Source: Microbulbifer sp. A4B17 (lineage in GTDB: Bacteria > Pseudomonadota > Gammaproteobacteria > Pseudomonadales > Cellvibrionaceae). From it: 64,000 nt of DNA. Shown piece by piece: positions 51,851 through 60,751 of this stretch. The notes below the pieces were generated by a model, which made no database searches, was not told where the DNA came from, and was given only the letters and a program-made list of their open reading frames with translations. The stretch is from assembly GCF_003076275.1 (NCBI RefSeq), contig NZ_CP029064.1, positions 2,242,501-2,306,500 of the forward strand, read 5' to 3'. The position numbers and the translations under genes are program-made. The stretch's first letter is position 1. Each line of letters opens with the position of its first letter.

Positions 51851-52667
51851 GTTGTACAACCTATCCCAAGCATTTCTGTATGCGCTGGTATTTCTTACCC
51901 GGCTGCCGGTGGCGGGCTTGCTGCGGGAGGTGGACAAGGAAACGGTGAAGCGGTCGATATATTTTTACCCCCTGGTTGGAGTGGTGATTGGTGTACTGTT
52001 ATCTGGGGCCGCCTACCTTCTGGCTCCTTTAGGTATTCAGTTACAAGCCGCAATACTATTGGGTTTCTGGGTGGTCCTGACAGGTGCACTTCATCTCGAT
52101 GGCCTTGCTGACTGTACTGATGCCTATTTTGCTGGACATAAGTGTGCCGATCCTGAAGAACAACGTCAGCATATTTTGAGGGTAATGCACGATCCCCACT
52201 GCGGCTCTATTGCTGTAGCGGCTGTTGTTGTTTTCCTACTGATAAAGTTCGCTGCAATTGCAGCCCTGCTAGAGCTAATAAACCCGGTAACAAAAGATGC
52301 TTGGGTCTATCTGCCGTTGGTGCTCTCACCTATGCTAGCCAGGGCTGCGGCCCTGGCTTTAATGGGAATTTCACAATACGCACGTGTTGAAGGCCATGTA
52401 CCGCCCTCTGGCTCCGAACGCCGATGGGACCTATTGCCGGTAGTTGCAATCGTAGTTGCTATTGGATGTTTAGCGGCGCCAATACCCATTGCTATAGGCA
52501 TCGTCTGTAGTTTGATTGCCCTGGTTTTATTCTGGCGTCGCCTGTGGGATAAGGCTATTGGTGGTTATACCGGCGATTGTTTGGGCGGTTTGGTTGAGAT
52601 AAGTGAGTTGTCGATATTGATATTATGGGTGGCAGTGGTTGCCAATGTGAATTACGGAGTTGTTTAG
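51834..52667 (+). CDS. cobS: Adenosylcobinamide-GDP ribazoletransferase CobS
   Basis: Integral membrane enzyme joining adenosylcobinamide-GDP to alpha-ribazole, the last step of cobalamin assembly. The 277-residue product shows FLTRLPVAG, the catalytic HLDGLADCTDAYFAG metal-binding segment, VMHDPHCGSIA and GGYTGDCLGGLVEISE at the end, plus about six membrane helices. It begins 17 bases before the cobC stop. Confidence 0.94.
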   Translation: MFIARKLYNLSQAFLYALVFLTRLPVAGLLREVDKETVKRSIYFYPLVGVVIGVLLSGAAYLLAPLGIQLQAAILLGFWVVLTGALHLDGLADCTDAYFAGHKCADPEEQRQHILRVMHDPHCGSIAVAAVVVFLLIKFAAIAALLELINPVTKDAWVYLPLVLSPMLARAAALALMGISQYARVEGHVPPSGSERRWDLLPVVAIVVAIGCLAAPIPIAIGIVCSLIALVLFWRRLWDKAIGGYTGDCLGGLVEISELSILILWVAVVANVNYGVV

Positions 52668-52697
52668 AAGCTCCTTAGTTATAGTTGAGTTGAAGAG

Positions 52698-53591
52698 ATG
52701 TCTCGAAGCAGTATTGTCCGTATTGTTTTAGCCTTGAATTTGTTATTGGTGAGTAATACTTGGGCGGATGATTCCGTGCGGGTAAAAGATGCCCGTGGCC
52801 AATGGGTTGAACTGCCTGCACCAGCAGAGCGTATTGTTGCGCTAGCGCCAAATATCGTGGAGAACTTTTACAGTGCTGGGGCGGGGGATAAGCTAATTGC
52901 TGCAGTAAGCTACAGTGATTACCCCGAGCAAGCCAAGCAATTACCGGAGATAGGTAACTATAAAGCGGTAAATTATGAAAGTTTACTATTGCTAAATCCC
53001 GATTTGATTGTTGCCTGGGGATCGGGAAATGGCGACCAGATGATCAATAAACTGGAGGATCTCGGTTTTACAGTTTTCGTATCTGAATCTCACACTCTCG
53101 AAGATATCGCTGCAAATGTACAGCGCTTCGGTAAACTTGCTGGCACAAGTGACTATGCGGATAAATCTGCTGGAGAATGGCGTGAGCGGCTGACTCAACT
53201 CCAAGTCAACCATAAGAACCAGGATTCTGTAAGTGTTTTTTATCAGGTTTGGAATGAGCCACTGCAAACACTTAACGGCGATCACCTGATTAGCGATGTT
53301 ATTGAAACCTGTGGTGGCCGCAATATATTTGCTGATGCGTTGGTATTAGCACCCAAGATTAGTATTGAATCTGTACTTAACAGGGACCCGAAGGTAATTA
53401 TCGCCAGTGGAATGGGGGAAGAGCGACCAGACTGGTTGGATACCTGGGACGCTTACCCAAGGATTAATGCAGTTAAAGAGGGAAACCTGTTTCATGTACC
53501 ACCGGATATCATTCAGCGACATACTTTTCGGGTACTGGATGGTATGGAGATGGTTTGTGATAATCTTAAAGAGGTACGTAATAAAGATTAA
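52698..53591 (+). CDS. btuF: Periplasmic cobalamin-binding protein BtuF
   Basis: Solute-binding component of the BtuCDF importer, 297 residues with a signal peptide (to about residue 23, ending NTWAD). A class III binding-protein fold is recognised from RIVALAPNIVENFYSAGAGD, AAVSYSDYPEQAKQLPEIG and LNPDLIVAWGSGNG. It is the last gene of the riboswitch-led operon; no terminator was identified after it. Confidence 0.9.
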   Translation: MSRSSIVRIVLALNLLLVSNTWADDSVRVKDARGQWVELPAPAERIVALAPNIVENFYSAGAGDKLIAAVSYSDYPEQAKQLPEIGNYKAVNYESLLLLNPDLIVAWGSGNGDQMINKLEDLGFTVFVSESHTLEDIAANVQRFGKLAGTSDYADKSAGEWRERLTQLQVNHKNQDSVSVFYQVWNEPLQTLNGDHLISDVIETCGGRNIFADALVLAPKISIESVLNRDPKVIIASGMGEERPDWLDTWDAYPRINAVKEGNLFHVPPDIIQRHTFRVLDGMEMVCDNLKEVRNKD

Positions 53592-53686
53592 TTTTACTCG
53601 ATCTATATGAGAGGGTAACCATTTTTGAAACAAACAAATGTCACGAAGTTATCAGGCGTGCGAAATAATTTATTATTTCATTATTT

Positions 53687-53932
53687 TTACTTCGCCACTT
53701 TGTTATAAACCCAGCCAATAATAATTCCTGCAATATAGCCATCTACAAAACCCCATACTGCACCGATGACAGCGCCAATAAAAGTTGGGGCGTAGCCAAT
53801 GTAAAATGAGGAGAGCACTTCAACCAGTACGGTTCCCCACCCAAACATGGCAGTGATCCCACAAAAAAAGGTGTAAAATGCCCAAAGTACACCTATCGCA
53901 ACACCTAACGCATTGGGGGCACATCGATTCAT
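53687..53932 (-). CDS. Small two-helix membrane protein, holin-like annotation family
   Basis: An 81-residue protein with two hydrophobic helices (residues about 8-30 and 50-76). The pattern APTFIGAVIGAVWGFVDGYIAG…YNK resembles small bacterial proteins often labelled bacteriophage holin in databases, which occur singly on chromosomes without phage genes. No prophage is nearby. True function unknown. Confidence 0.6.
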   Translation of the reverse strand: MNRCAPNALGVAIGVLWAFYTFFCGITAMFGWGTVLVEVLSSFYIGYAPTFIGAVIGAVWGFVDGYIAGIIIGWVYNKVAK

Positions 53933-54485
53933 TAGACTTTCCTATGAAAACCTAGGTGAGTTGGTTAACTATAGCTGAATTATTGGAAACTAAGTGGTTC
54001 TAAACTTACTTCTTCATAATTCTGGGCTTTATCTGTTAGCAATAGTGCGATTTCTGAAATATCTAAATGACGGTGATTATTTTTTTAGTGAGAACTTGAT
54101 GAAATATACAGCCATTAGGCCGATGTTAATCTGAGCGATAGGTAATGACTCCTCTGTTCTTGTGAGCAAATAAAAAATTCGGTTGAGAGGTTTTGCAGTG
54201 GGCGTTTATGTCGGTCAGGAAAAATGACTCGATGGTTCTTGTAGGGTTAGGGTATTTTTATATTTCTTATATCATAAGTTTTATCTTTCGGAGCAGAGCG
54301 CATCAATTCGCTATAAGTAAGTCAATCTGAATACCTGCGGCAGTATTTTATGCTCAAGCTAATAGCTTATTCAGGCCTGGTAGCTGCCTTTCTGGAGCTT
54401 TTGGGCAAAGACTATAGTTTTTAGTGAGTCGTTAGTTAGGGTTAAACGTGTATTGACGTAGAGGTATGTTTGGGAAATTCTATTA
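53933..54485. other. AT-rich intergenic region
   Basis: About 550 bases with no gene on either strand and no strong repeat. It separates the holin-like gene from the PanE-like reductase, both on the minus strand. Confidence 0.4.
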
Positions 54486-55370
54486 CTAATATAGGGCTGG
54501 GTATTTTTCCCTGAACTCTTTTATCGCCTCAGAATTATAAGGCGTGGCGATATTCATTTCTTGGCCTAGTCGAACTATATGACCATTTAAAAAAGAAATT
54601 TCTGTTATTTTGTTAGCTTTAACGTCCTGATAAGTGGATGGGTAATGATTCATGTCTTTTACTCTTTGATAGATATTATTCCAGAGATATTCTTTGTTTT
54701 GATTAAATTCAACTTTCCTGGATAATATGTCGTAAGCTTCAAAGTAAGTGTTTCTTATTCTTTCGGTGATTCTTTTATCCTTAAATAATTCCCTATAACT
54801 TTTTAAGTAAATGGCTGAGAATATATTTGATGAGCAGTTGAATATGGCTTTGATTGCCCTTTGTTGTGTGATTTTTTGAGTTTTTGTTTGTTCAATTCCG
54901 GCATTTTCAAAAATGGAGCATATTCTTTGTCCGTGCTTACCTTCTTCTATAAAGAAACCTTTCCCTCTAATGTAGGTTAGCCGGTTTCCATTTAAGTTAA
55001 AACCGTCATTGACAATTGCGCTGATCATATTTTTTTCGTATGACTTGTTATAGTCAGATATGTCAAAAAAACAATTCTGCAGCAAAACTATAATTTTTAC
55101 CTTGATATTGCTTTTGGTTAAGAGGTTCAGGTTTTTTTTCAGGTCATAAATCTTTGAGGTTAGCAGTACAACGTCATAATTTGTATTGTTATTTATCTGT
55201 CTGGAAGTTGAAGGAAAAAGATATTTTTTATCATTTATGTATAGTTGATTGCCAATTCTCTCCGCTTTTCGACCAATAACATCTACATGATAACCTGTGC
55301 TATAAAGTTTTGCAGCTAAATATGATCCAATAGAGCCTGCCCCCAGAATCAAAATTTTTTCTTCTTTCAT
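54486..55370 (-). CDS. Ketopantoate reductase family (PanE/ApbA-like) oxidoreductase
   Basis: A 294-residue NADPH-dependent reductase of the PanE superfamily. It begins with the Rossmann motif ILILGAGSIGSYLAAKL and has the family's central NDGFNLNGNRLTYI and C-terminal YPSTYQDVKANKITEISFLN substrate-binding segment with Lys/Asn/Glu. Codon use is AT-rich (many AAA, ATT, TTT), unlike the ftsK-serS block, and it is isolated between long gaps, suggesting horizontal acquisition. Whether ketopantoate is the substrate is not clear. Confidence 0.78.
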   Translation of the reverse strand: MKEEKILILGAGSIGSYLAAKLYSTGYHVDVIGRKAERIGNQLYINDKKYLFPSTSRQINNNTNYDVVLLTSKIYDLKKNLNLLTKSNIKVKIIVLLQNCFFDISDYNKSYEKNMISAIVNDGFNLNGNRLTYIRGKGFFIEEGKHGQRICSIFENAGIEQTKTQKITQQRAIKAIFNCSSNIFSAIYLKSYRELFKDKRITERIRNTYFEAYDILSRKVEFNQNKEYLWNNIYQRVKDMNHYPSTYQDVKANKITEISFLNGHIVRLGQEMNIATPYNSEAIKEFREKYPALY

Positions 55371-56647
55371 GATTATTTTTCTCTTTTATCTAATTGGGTT
55401 CATAACTTAATAGGTGTCTTATCTGCAGGTGCTTTGGCTATCAAAATGAATACAGTAAGTGTAGCGTGTTCTTTGAATTAATTTTAGAGCAGCTTCTTTT
55501 TTTAGGCATGAAATTCATTATGTCCTATCTATATCTAGCTTGTAAATTTTTGCTTGTGAAAGTTAAATTATCTATACCTGCTTGAGTTTAACTATGGAAA
55601 TGCGTATATATGCCCTGGGCTGAAATAGAGATAATTAAACGGCAGCTTTAAAAATTTGATCTGAGAATTGATTAACTTTCAACAATGCTCTGTAGAATAA
55701 ATAGTGCAGGCAAGGCCATGCATAGGGTAAAATAGTAATAGATGGTCATTCAAGAGGTTTGACGCAGTGGTCGGTGTTCTGGTGGTATACACTTGCAGTG
55801 AGCTACCTTTGCATTGGTAACGACATAGGTTTGTTGATAAACAGGGCCAACACCCTTAAGCAGAACTACATAGAAACTCTCCTTCGAGTCTAAATAGCCG
55901 GGATGCGGAGTGTAAATTTCACCGCAAGTCTTATCATCATGTTTTCTGTAGCTCACTTTCACTATTTAATCTCTTGGCGGAGAAGAAATGGCAGATGTTA
56001 CATTTAGTTGATTGTCATTCTTCCAGATGCTTAAAAATTTAATGCAGTTTGCTGTTGTCAATGGATTTAACGAAGTAAAGGTTGAATATTTGATTTGTGG
56101 TACATGTTTTAGTGTGACTTGGGGGCTAATTATTGGTCTTAAGTTAATATTCATCAATTAGGAAGCCTTTCCAGATTAAGAGTTGAGATGAGCAATAAAG
56201 CTAACGTATTTATAATAATGCCTTTATTAATGTCAGTCATGTCTGTTGCAGATTAGCCTTGAGGGAGCAAGCTGAGAATATAGACTGAGAATGTAATTGT
56301 TTTACACTTACATGGAGTTGTGTCCACTACTATCCAAGAGTCTGAGATTTTTTATTCGAGACAAAGCAATAGGGAAGGTGATTTCTATCTCCGAGGTTGC
56401 TCCCTGTCGGTGATCACTTACATCAATGATAATGAATAAACTCCTATTGCTGGCCCTTACGGAAAAACGATATTTATGGTAGCTACCGTAATTACTCTTT
56501 CAATTTGATTTAGCCCTAGAAATAGATGGATAATTAAGTTTTTCACACAAACTGATGAAAGAATAGCGTTGCGATTTATTCAAAGTCGTGGAAATCTAAC
56601 AAGTTCATAGCTAGCTACTTTTGACGAAATCAGTTTAGGATTTGTAA
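55371..56647. other. 1.28-kb region nearly devoid of genes
   Basis: The only sizeable frames are a GTG-start 70-codon frame at 55750-55962 and a 63-codon frame at 55966-56157, both on the minus strand and neither recognisable. The rest is AT-rich with no clear ribosome sites, hairpins or RNA gene. It may be an old insertion or deletion scar. Confidence 0.4.
55750..55962 (-). CDS. Possible small hypothetical protein
   Basis: A GTG-start frame of 70 codons (VKVSYRKHDDKTCGEIYTPH…). It has a balanced amino-acid composition, three Cys (CGE, CKC) and a weak AAGAGA upstream. No family recognised. A second 63-codon frame lies just upstream on the same strand, ending 4 bases before its start; the two could be remnants of one gene. 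Low confidence. Confidence 0.25.
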   Translation of the reverse strand: MKVSYRKHDDKTCGEIYTPHPGYLDSKESFYVVLLKGVGPVYQQTYVVTNAKVAHCKCIPPEHRPLRQTS

Positions 56648-56995
56648 ATGAAGATTGGCCAGGTTAGCGAACAGACGGGTCTTAGTGCTCATACAATTCG
56701 TTTCTATGAAAAGCAGGGTTTAATATGTCGGGTCAAGAAGGATTCCAGTGGGCACAGGTAATATACGGCAAGGGATGTTGAACTTCTGAACTGGATCTCC
56801 TGTATGAAGAACTCGGGAATGGCGCTCAAGAGAATTCATGAGTATGTGGCTGCATTTAATAGTGGAGATATACCCGGTGCTGTAGTACTACTGGAGGAGC
56901 ACCTGAGTAGGCTTCAAGAGCAGAGATGTGAGTTGGATCACTTTATCGAGGTTACTGGACGTAAGATCCCCAGGCTCAATAAGTCATTGACTTAG
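56648..56995 (+). pseudogene. MerR family regulator interrupted by one stop codon
   Basis: From ATG 56648 the frame reads MKIGQVSEQTGLSAHTIRFY then EKQGLICRVKKDSSGHR, the MerR winged-helix domain. TAA at 56759-56761 follows, where the family has a codon such as CAA or CGA (GHR[Q]YTARDVELL). The frame is then intact: NWISCMKNSGMALKRIHEYV, a coiled-coil dimerisation helix and a stop at 56993. No frameshift. It lies 53 bases upstream of phzF and may once have controlled it. No effector-binding cysteines are obvious. Confidence 0.8.
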
Positions 56996-57048
56996 AGTAT
57001 GCTCTAAGTTGCTAGCATGACTTTCATGATCATAAAAGGATGATATTC

Positions 57049-57915
57049 ATGAAAGTTGAAGTTGCTTTAGTACGCGCCTTTGTGGATGGTGAGCAGGGGG
57101 GAAATCCCGCCGGAGTGGTTTTGAATGCGGATCATCTTTCCAGTCGTCAGAAATTGGCTATTGCCGATAAGGTAGGCCTTTCGGAGACAGCCTTTGTCTC
57201 TAAGTCCGAAGTTGCTGACTTCAAATTGGACTTCTTTACCCCAAAACGACAAATTGCGCATTGTGGCCATGCCACTGTTGCCACTGTTGCCACTTTTGGA
57301 TATTTGGCCCAGAAAGGGTTTCTCGGTAAATCGCAATCCTCTAAAGAGACGATTGATGGAGCCAGAAATATAATCATAAAGTCAGGTGGCGCTTATATGG
57401 AGCAGCTTGGACCAACTTATAAGCCGCTGGAAGTTGATGATATTCACAGGGCCATTGGGATTACCCCAGGAGATACCCTTGCTGCTCCTATGATTGTTAA
57501 TACAGGGAATGCTTTCTTCATAGTTGGTGTTAAAAACATTGAAGTTTTAAATAGGCTCACTCCAAATTACGGGTTTATAGAAGCCCTTTCTGAGAAGTAT
57601 GATCTTATAGGCCTTTATGTTTTTACCCGGGAAACCAATCATCCAGGCCGCGATGCCTCTACGAGAATGTTTGCTCCCAGATATGGAATTGCTGAAGAGT
57701 CAGCCACGGGGATGGCCGCCGGACCTCTTGCCTGTTACTTACACGATTATTTAGCGGTGAAAAAAAATCACTTTGTGGTAGAGCAGGGCTACTCAATGAT
57801 AAAGCCGTCTCCTAGCTGCATTAATGTTGAATTAAAGACAAATGGCTCCTTGATTTCATCGCTAAATGCTGGCGGTATTTCCAAGGTATCTGACGTTATC
57901 TATGTCGTTGTCTAG
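57049..57915 (+). CDS. PhzF family isomerase-like protein
   Basis: A 288-residue protein of the PhzF/diaminopimelate-epimerase fold. ATG 57049 is chosen because AAAGGA lies 8 bases upstream; ATG 57040 sits on that site. Motifs are the N-terminal FVDGEQGGNPAGVVLNAD, VGLSETAFVSK (with the family's acidic residue), CGHATVATVAT and AEESATGMAAGPLACYL. Most members outside phenazine clusters have unknown substrates, and no phz genes are here. The broken merR gene is just upstream. Confidence 0.9.
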   Translation: MKVEVALVRAFVDGEQGGNPAGVVLNADHLSSRQKLAIADKVGLSETAFVSKSEVADFKLDFFTPKRQIAHCGHATVATVATFGYLAQKGFLGKSQSSKETIDGARNIIIKSGGAYMEQLGPTYKPLEVDDIHRAIGITPGDTLAAPMIVNTGNAFFIVGVKNIEVLNRLTPNYGFIEALSEKYDLIGLYVFTRETNHPGRDASTRMFAPRYGIAEESATGMAAGPLACYLHDYLAVKKNHFVVEQGYSMIKPSPSCINVELKTNGSLISSLNAGGISKVSDVIYVVV

Positions 57916-58050
57916 TTTGCCGTATTGAGGTTAAGAAAGCGGCCATTTTGTTTTAGATAGACACCCTTAGAGTCCGGAACAAAGTTTATCCAGCCAGGGA
58001 ACAGACCGAAATATAAAAACCTATTGACGATCGGTTTTTTCCGCTCTACC

Positions 58051-58067
58051 ATCATTCAGAGAATGAT
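58051..58067. promoter_or_regulatory. Palindrome upstream of blaI, candidate operator
   Basis: ATCATTC-AGA-GAATGAT: perfect 7-bp arms around 3 bases, centred about 32 bases before the blaI start. BlaI/CopY repressors bind short dyads of this kind in their own promoters, so it is a plausible autoregulatory site. The sequence does not match the staphylococcal TACA…TGTA consensus. Confidence 0.5.
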
Positions 58068-58090
58068 TTTAACTATTGGAATAATGGTCT

Positions 58091-58477
58091 ATGCGACTTG
58101 GCGATCTTGAGAAACAGGTGCTCCAATATCTCTGGGATAGGAAATCTGCGGATGCCAAACAGGTTCACTCGGACTTGAGCAGGGCCCGTGGAGGCTCTCT
58201 CAATACTATCCAGAGCACGCTGGACCGCCTTTACAAGAAAGGTTTACTGTCTCGGGAGAAGCAGGGGCACGCGTTCCAATACAGCCCGGCAGTGGAGCGC
58301 TACGAGTTTGTCGGACAGCTGATTCAAGACGTTACTCGTGAGTTCGTTGATGATGAGAACGGGCTGGTAGCCGCATTTACCTCAATCTCATCGGGGCTGA
58401 GCGAAAGTCAATTAGAACAGCTGGAGCAGTTGATCGAAAGCCAGAAGGTAAAACGCCAGCAGGGTGATCGCGAATGA
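58091..58477 (+). CDS. BlaI/MecI/CopY family transcriptional repressor
   Basis: A 128-residue winged-helix repressor. Visible are LEKQVLQYLWDRKSADAKQV, SLNTIQSTLDRLYKKGLLSR (recognition helix and wing) and a C-terminal dimerisation region ending in a Gln/Glu-rich helix (ESQLEQLEQLIESQK). BlaI proteins are normally inactivated by proteolysis, started by a co-encoded M56 peptidase. Here that peptidase starts inside the last codon of this gene (4-base ATGA overlap). The whole unit continues into efflux genes, so it probably represses the pump. Confidence 0.9.
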   Translation: MRLGDLEKQVLQYLWDRKSADAKQVHSDLSRARGGSLNTIQSTLDRLYKKGLLSREKQGHAFQYSPAVERYEFVGQLIQDVTREFVDDENGLVAAFTSISSGLSESQLEQLEQLIESQKVKRQQGDRE

Positions 58478-59427
58478 TTTTGGGGCAGGTTGCACTCTGG
58501 CTAAATCTGCTGACTATTGCAGCACTTGGCCTGTTTGTCGGTATTTTACTGGTGTCAGCTGCCTGCCTTTCTGCTTCCCGGCATTCACTTCACTTATCTG
58601 CCAGTAGTCGGCGTTTACTGCTATGGAGCGCGGTATTGCTACCGTGGTTCGCGGCTTCCACTGCCGCTGTCATCCTGGCATTCCCCAAGTTCTTGGGAGG
58701 CGTTGCATCACTGGCTCACTGGCACCATATCAATGCTTTTAATCTCTACAGTTGGCATGGTGTTTTTACCATCGCATTTCTTTCTCTTGCCGGATTTTTG
58801 GTGCTTCAAAGTTTTAAACGGGCCCATCGCCATTTGGCGCAGCTCCGTTTGTTAATGCAACTTTGCGAAAGGGATAAGTCTGATCAGAGTATTATCCAGG
58901 CAAAGGGTCCCCAAGCTTTCACCAGCGGTCTGCTCCGTCCACAAGGGTTTTATACCAGCGGTCTGCGTGATCAGTTAACAGCGGAAGAATTTGAAGTGGT
59001 GCGTCTGCATGAGGAAGCCCATGCGCAAAAATTTGATCCTCTGAAGAAATTAATATTCGCTTTGTTTGCCAGCTTTTTCCCCACGCGTTTAGGGAATTAC
59101 CTGAATCGGCAGATGGCGCTATGTATGGAGCAGCGTGCAGATGCTTATGCCCATAGGCAGGGGTGGAGTGAGACCTTTATCGCCCAAACCCTGCTTAAAG
59201 TAACCCGTATCTCCAATGGGTTACAGTCTAAAGAGAGAAGCTCAGCAATGGTCTGTTATTTCGCTCTTGACCAGTTGGATGCCCGTATTCGTTACTTGTT
59301 ATCTGATGATAAGGGGCGCAATTTACCTCCCGTGGTATTAGCTGGATTGTTCGTAGTTCTCACTGGCACTTGCCTTGTTTCGGTGGATGCACTCCACCAC
59401 ACCGTCGAAACCCTGTTTTCCCACTAA
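58474..59427 (+). CDS. M56 family membrane metallopeptidase (BlaR1-like, no sensor domain)
   Basis: A 317-residue membrane protease related to the BlaR1 zinc peptidase. About four helices: residues 8-30, 48-70, 88-110 and near 288-310. The zinc motif HEEAH is at residues 179-183, with the third ligand Glu in MEQRADAYA. Unlike BlaR1 and MecR1 it has no penicillin-binding sensor domain; after the last helix only a short periplasmic tail with His residues (DALHHTVETLFSH) remains. This suggests a signal other than beta-lactams. The end is 10 bases upstream of the TolC-family gene. Confidence 0.88.
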   Translation: MILGQVALWLNLLTIAALGLFVGILLVSAACLSASRHSLHLSASSRRLLLWSAVLLPWFAASTAAVILAFPKFLGGVASLAHWHHINAFNLYSWHGVFTIAFLSLAGFLVLQSFKRAHRHLAQLRLLMQLCERDKSDQSIIQAKGPQAFTSGLLRPQGFYTSGLRDQLTAEEFEVVRLHEEAHAQKFDPLKKLIFALFASFFPTRLGNYLNRQMALCMEQRADAYAHRQGWSETFIAQTLLKVTRISNGLQSKERSSAMVCYFALDQLDARIRYLLSDDKGRNLPPVVLAGLFVVLTGTCLVSVDALHHTVETLFSH

Positions 59428-59437
59428 GGAAGCCGAA

Positions 59438-60751
59438 GTGTTTAACTGTTTGCGTTTAGTCATAACTAAAAAACCGACTATAGATCGGTTTTTTGTGGCC
59501 GGGGCTGTGTTCTTTTTAGTTGCATTAAGTGGGCCCCTTAGGGCAGAGCAGAGCGAGGAGTTATCGGGCCTCACTTATGAGCAGGCAATTCTTAAAAGCC
59601 TGCAAAATCACCCTGAACTGGCGGGTTACCGATATCAGTTTGAGGCTGTGGATGCTTTATCTAAGCACGCCAAGCTCGGACCGCGTCCGGAGCTTAGTGT
59701 TGCCGCTGAGGGATTGGGAGAGGATAAGAGCAGTTATGGCAACGGTAGTTCCCAGGTAACAGTAGGCATCAGTTGGCTATTGCAGGGGGATCTCGCAGAA
59801 AAACGTGTATCGGCTGCACGCAGCAAGACTTCTGTGATTGAGGCCCAAAAGCAGGTTCTTGAATTAGAAGTTGCCGCTAATACCGCGCGTTACTTTTTCC
59901 AGGTCCTGGCGCAACAGGAACGCCTGGAAATTGCTAAAAGAGCAGTCGAGCTGGCTCGCAAGATGACCGCTGAAATTAATCGGCAGGTTAGTGTTGGCAG
60001 AACGAATGAAGCCGATGCTTTTCGGGCGGAAGTCGATTTGCAGCGTCGACTTTTAGCTGTGGAAGATGTCGAGCACGAGTTGGATATTGCCAGATATCAA
60101 TTAGCTGCCCAGTGGGGCTCCAGGGAACCCAGCTTTCTTGGGGTGGCGGGCTCTCTCTCCAGTGTCATTCCAGAAGTTGATTTATCTAGATTGCGAAGTT
60201 TGGTTGCGAGTAATCCAAATCTGGAAATATTTATGAGTCGCGAGCGCGTGGCGCAGGCTGAAATTGATTTGGTACGTGCAGAAGCGGGCATTCAGTGGCG
60301 GATTGATACAGGAATTCGTCGCAACGAAGCGAGCGGAGATTATGGATTGGTGGCTGGCTTCGCAATCCCTCTGGGTAAGGGAGATCGCAATCGCGGCAAG
60401 GTATCTGCTTTGAGGGCGGAACAGAATCGTTTCCGAGCAGAAAGAAATGCGAAAGAGATTGAGTTGGATACACAACTCTTTGTGATGACCCAAAGGCTAC
60501 AGCATTACCGACACGTGGCTGCCGTCTTGAATGAAAAGATGATTCCCAGTCTGGATAAAGCGCTCACCGCCACGCAAAAAGCCTATCGACGTGGCCGCTA
60601 TAACTACTCGGAATTGGCTCTAGCCCAACAGGGGCTTAGCGATGCGCAGCTTTCACTGCTCCAGGCACAGTACAACGCACACCTTAGCCTGATTGAAATT
60701 GAAAAACTTACCGGCCTGTCATTGGCACAGATAAGCGAGAGCGAGATATGA
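59438..60751 (+). CDS. czcC: TolC-family outer-membrane efflux protein (second CzcC)
   Basis: Outer-membrane channel of the second metal pump. GTG 59438 with AAGGA 7 bases upstream gives 437 residues; an in-frame ATG at 59375 would be inside the M56 gene. A signal peptide (to about residue 37, ending LRAEQ) precedes the TolC repeats: LTYEQAILKSLQNHPELAGY, VSVGRTNEADAFRAEVDLQR and the late AYRRGRYNYSELALAQQGL. It overlaps the adaptor gene by 4 bases. Distinct from the first CzcC (29608-30939) but clearly paralogous. Confidence 0.9.
   Translation: MFNCLRLVITKKPTIDRFFVAGAVFFLVALSGPLRAEQSEELSGLTYEQAILKSLQNHPELAGYRYQFEAVDALSKHAKLGPRPELSVAAEGLGEDKSSYGNGSSQVTVGISWLLQGDLAEKRVSAARSKTSVIEAQKQVLELEVAANTARYFFQVLAQQERLEIAKRAVELARKMTAEINRQVSVGRTNEADAFRAEVDLQRRLLAVEDVEHELDIARYQLAAQWGSREPSFLGVAGSLSSVIPEVDLSRLRSLVASNPNLEIFMSRERVAQAEIDLVRAEAGIQWRIDTGIRRNEASGDYGLVAGFAIPLGKGDRNRGKVSALRAEQNRFRAERNAKEIELDTQLFVMTQRLQHYRHVAAVLNEKMIPSLDKALTATQKAYRRGRYNYSELALAQQGLSDAQLSLLQAQYNAHLSLIEIEKLTGLSLAQISESEI

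Noticed and set aside
53687-53932. Prophage remnant
   Set aside because: Only a holin-like peptide is present; no capsid, integrase or lysis genes and no att repeats are visible.
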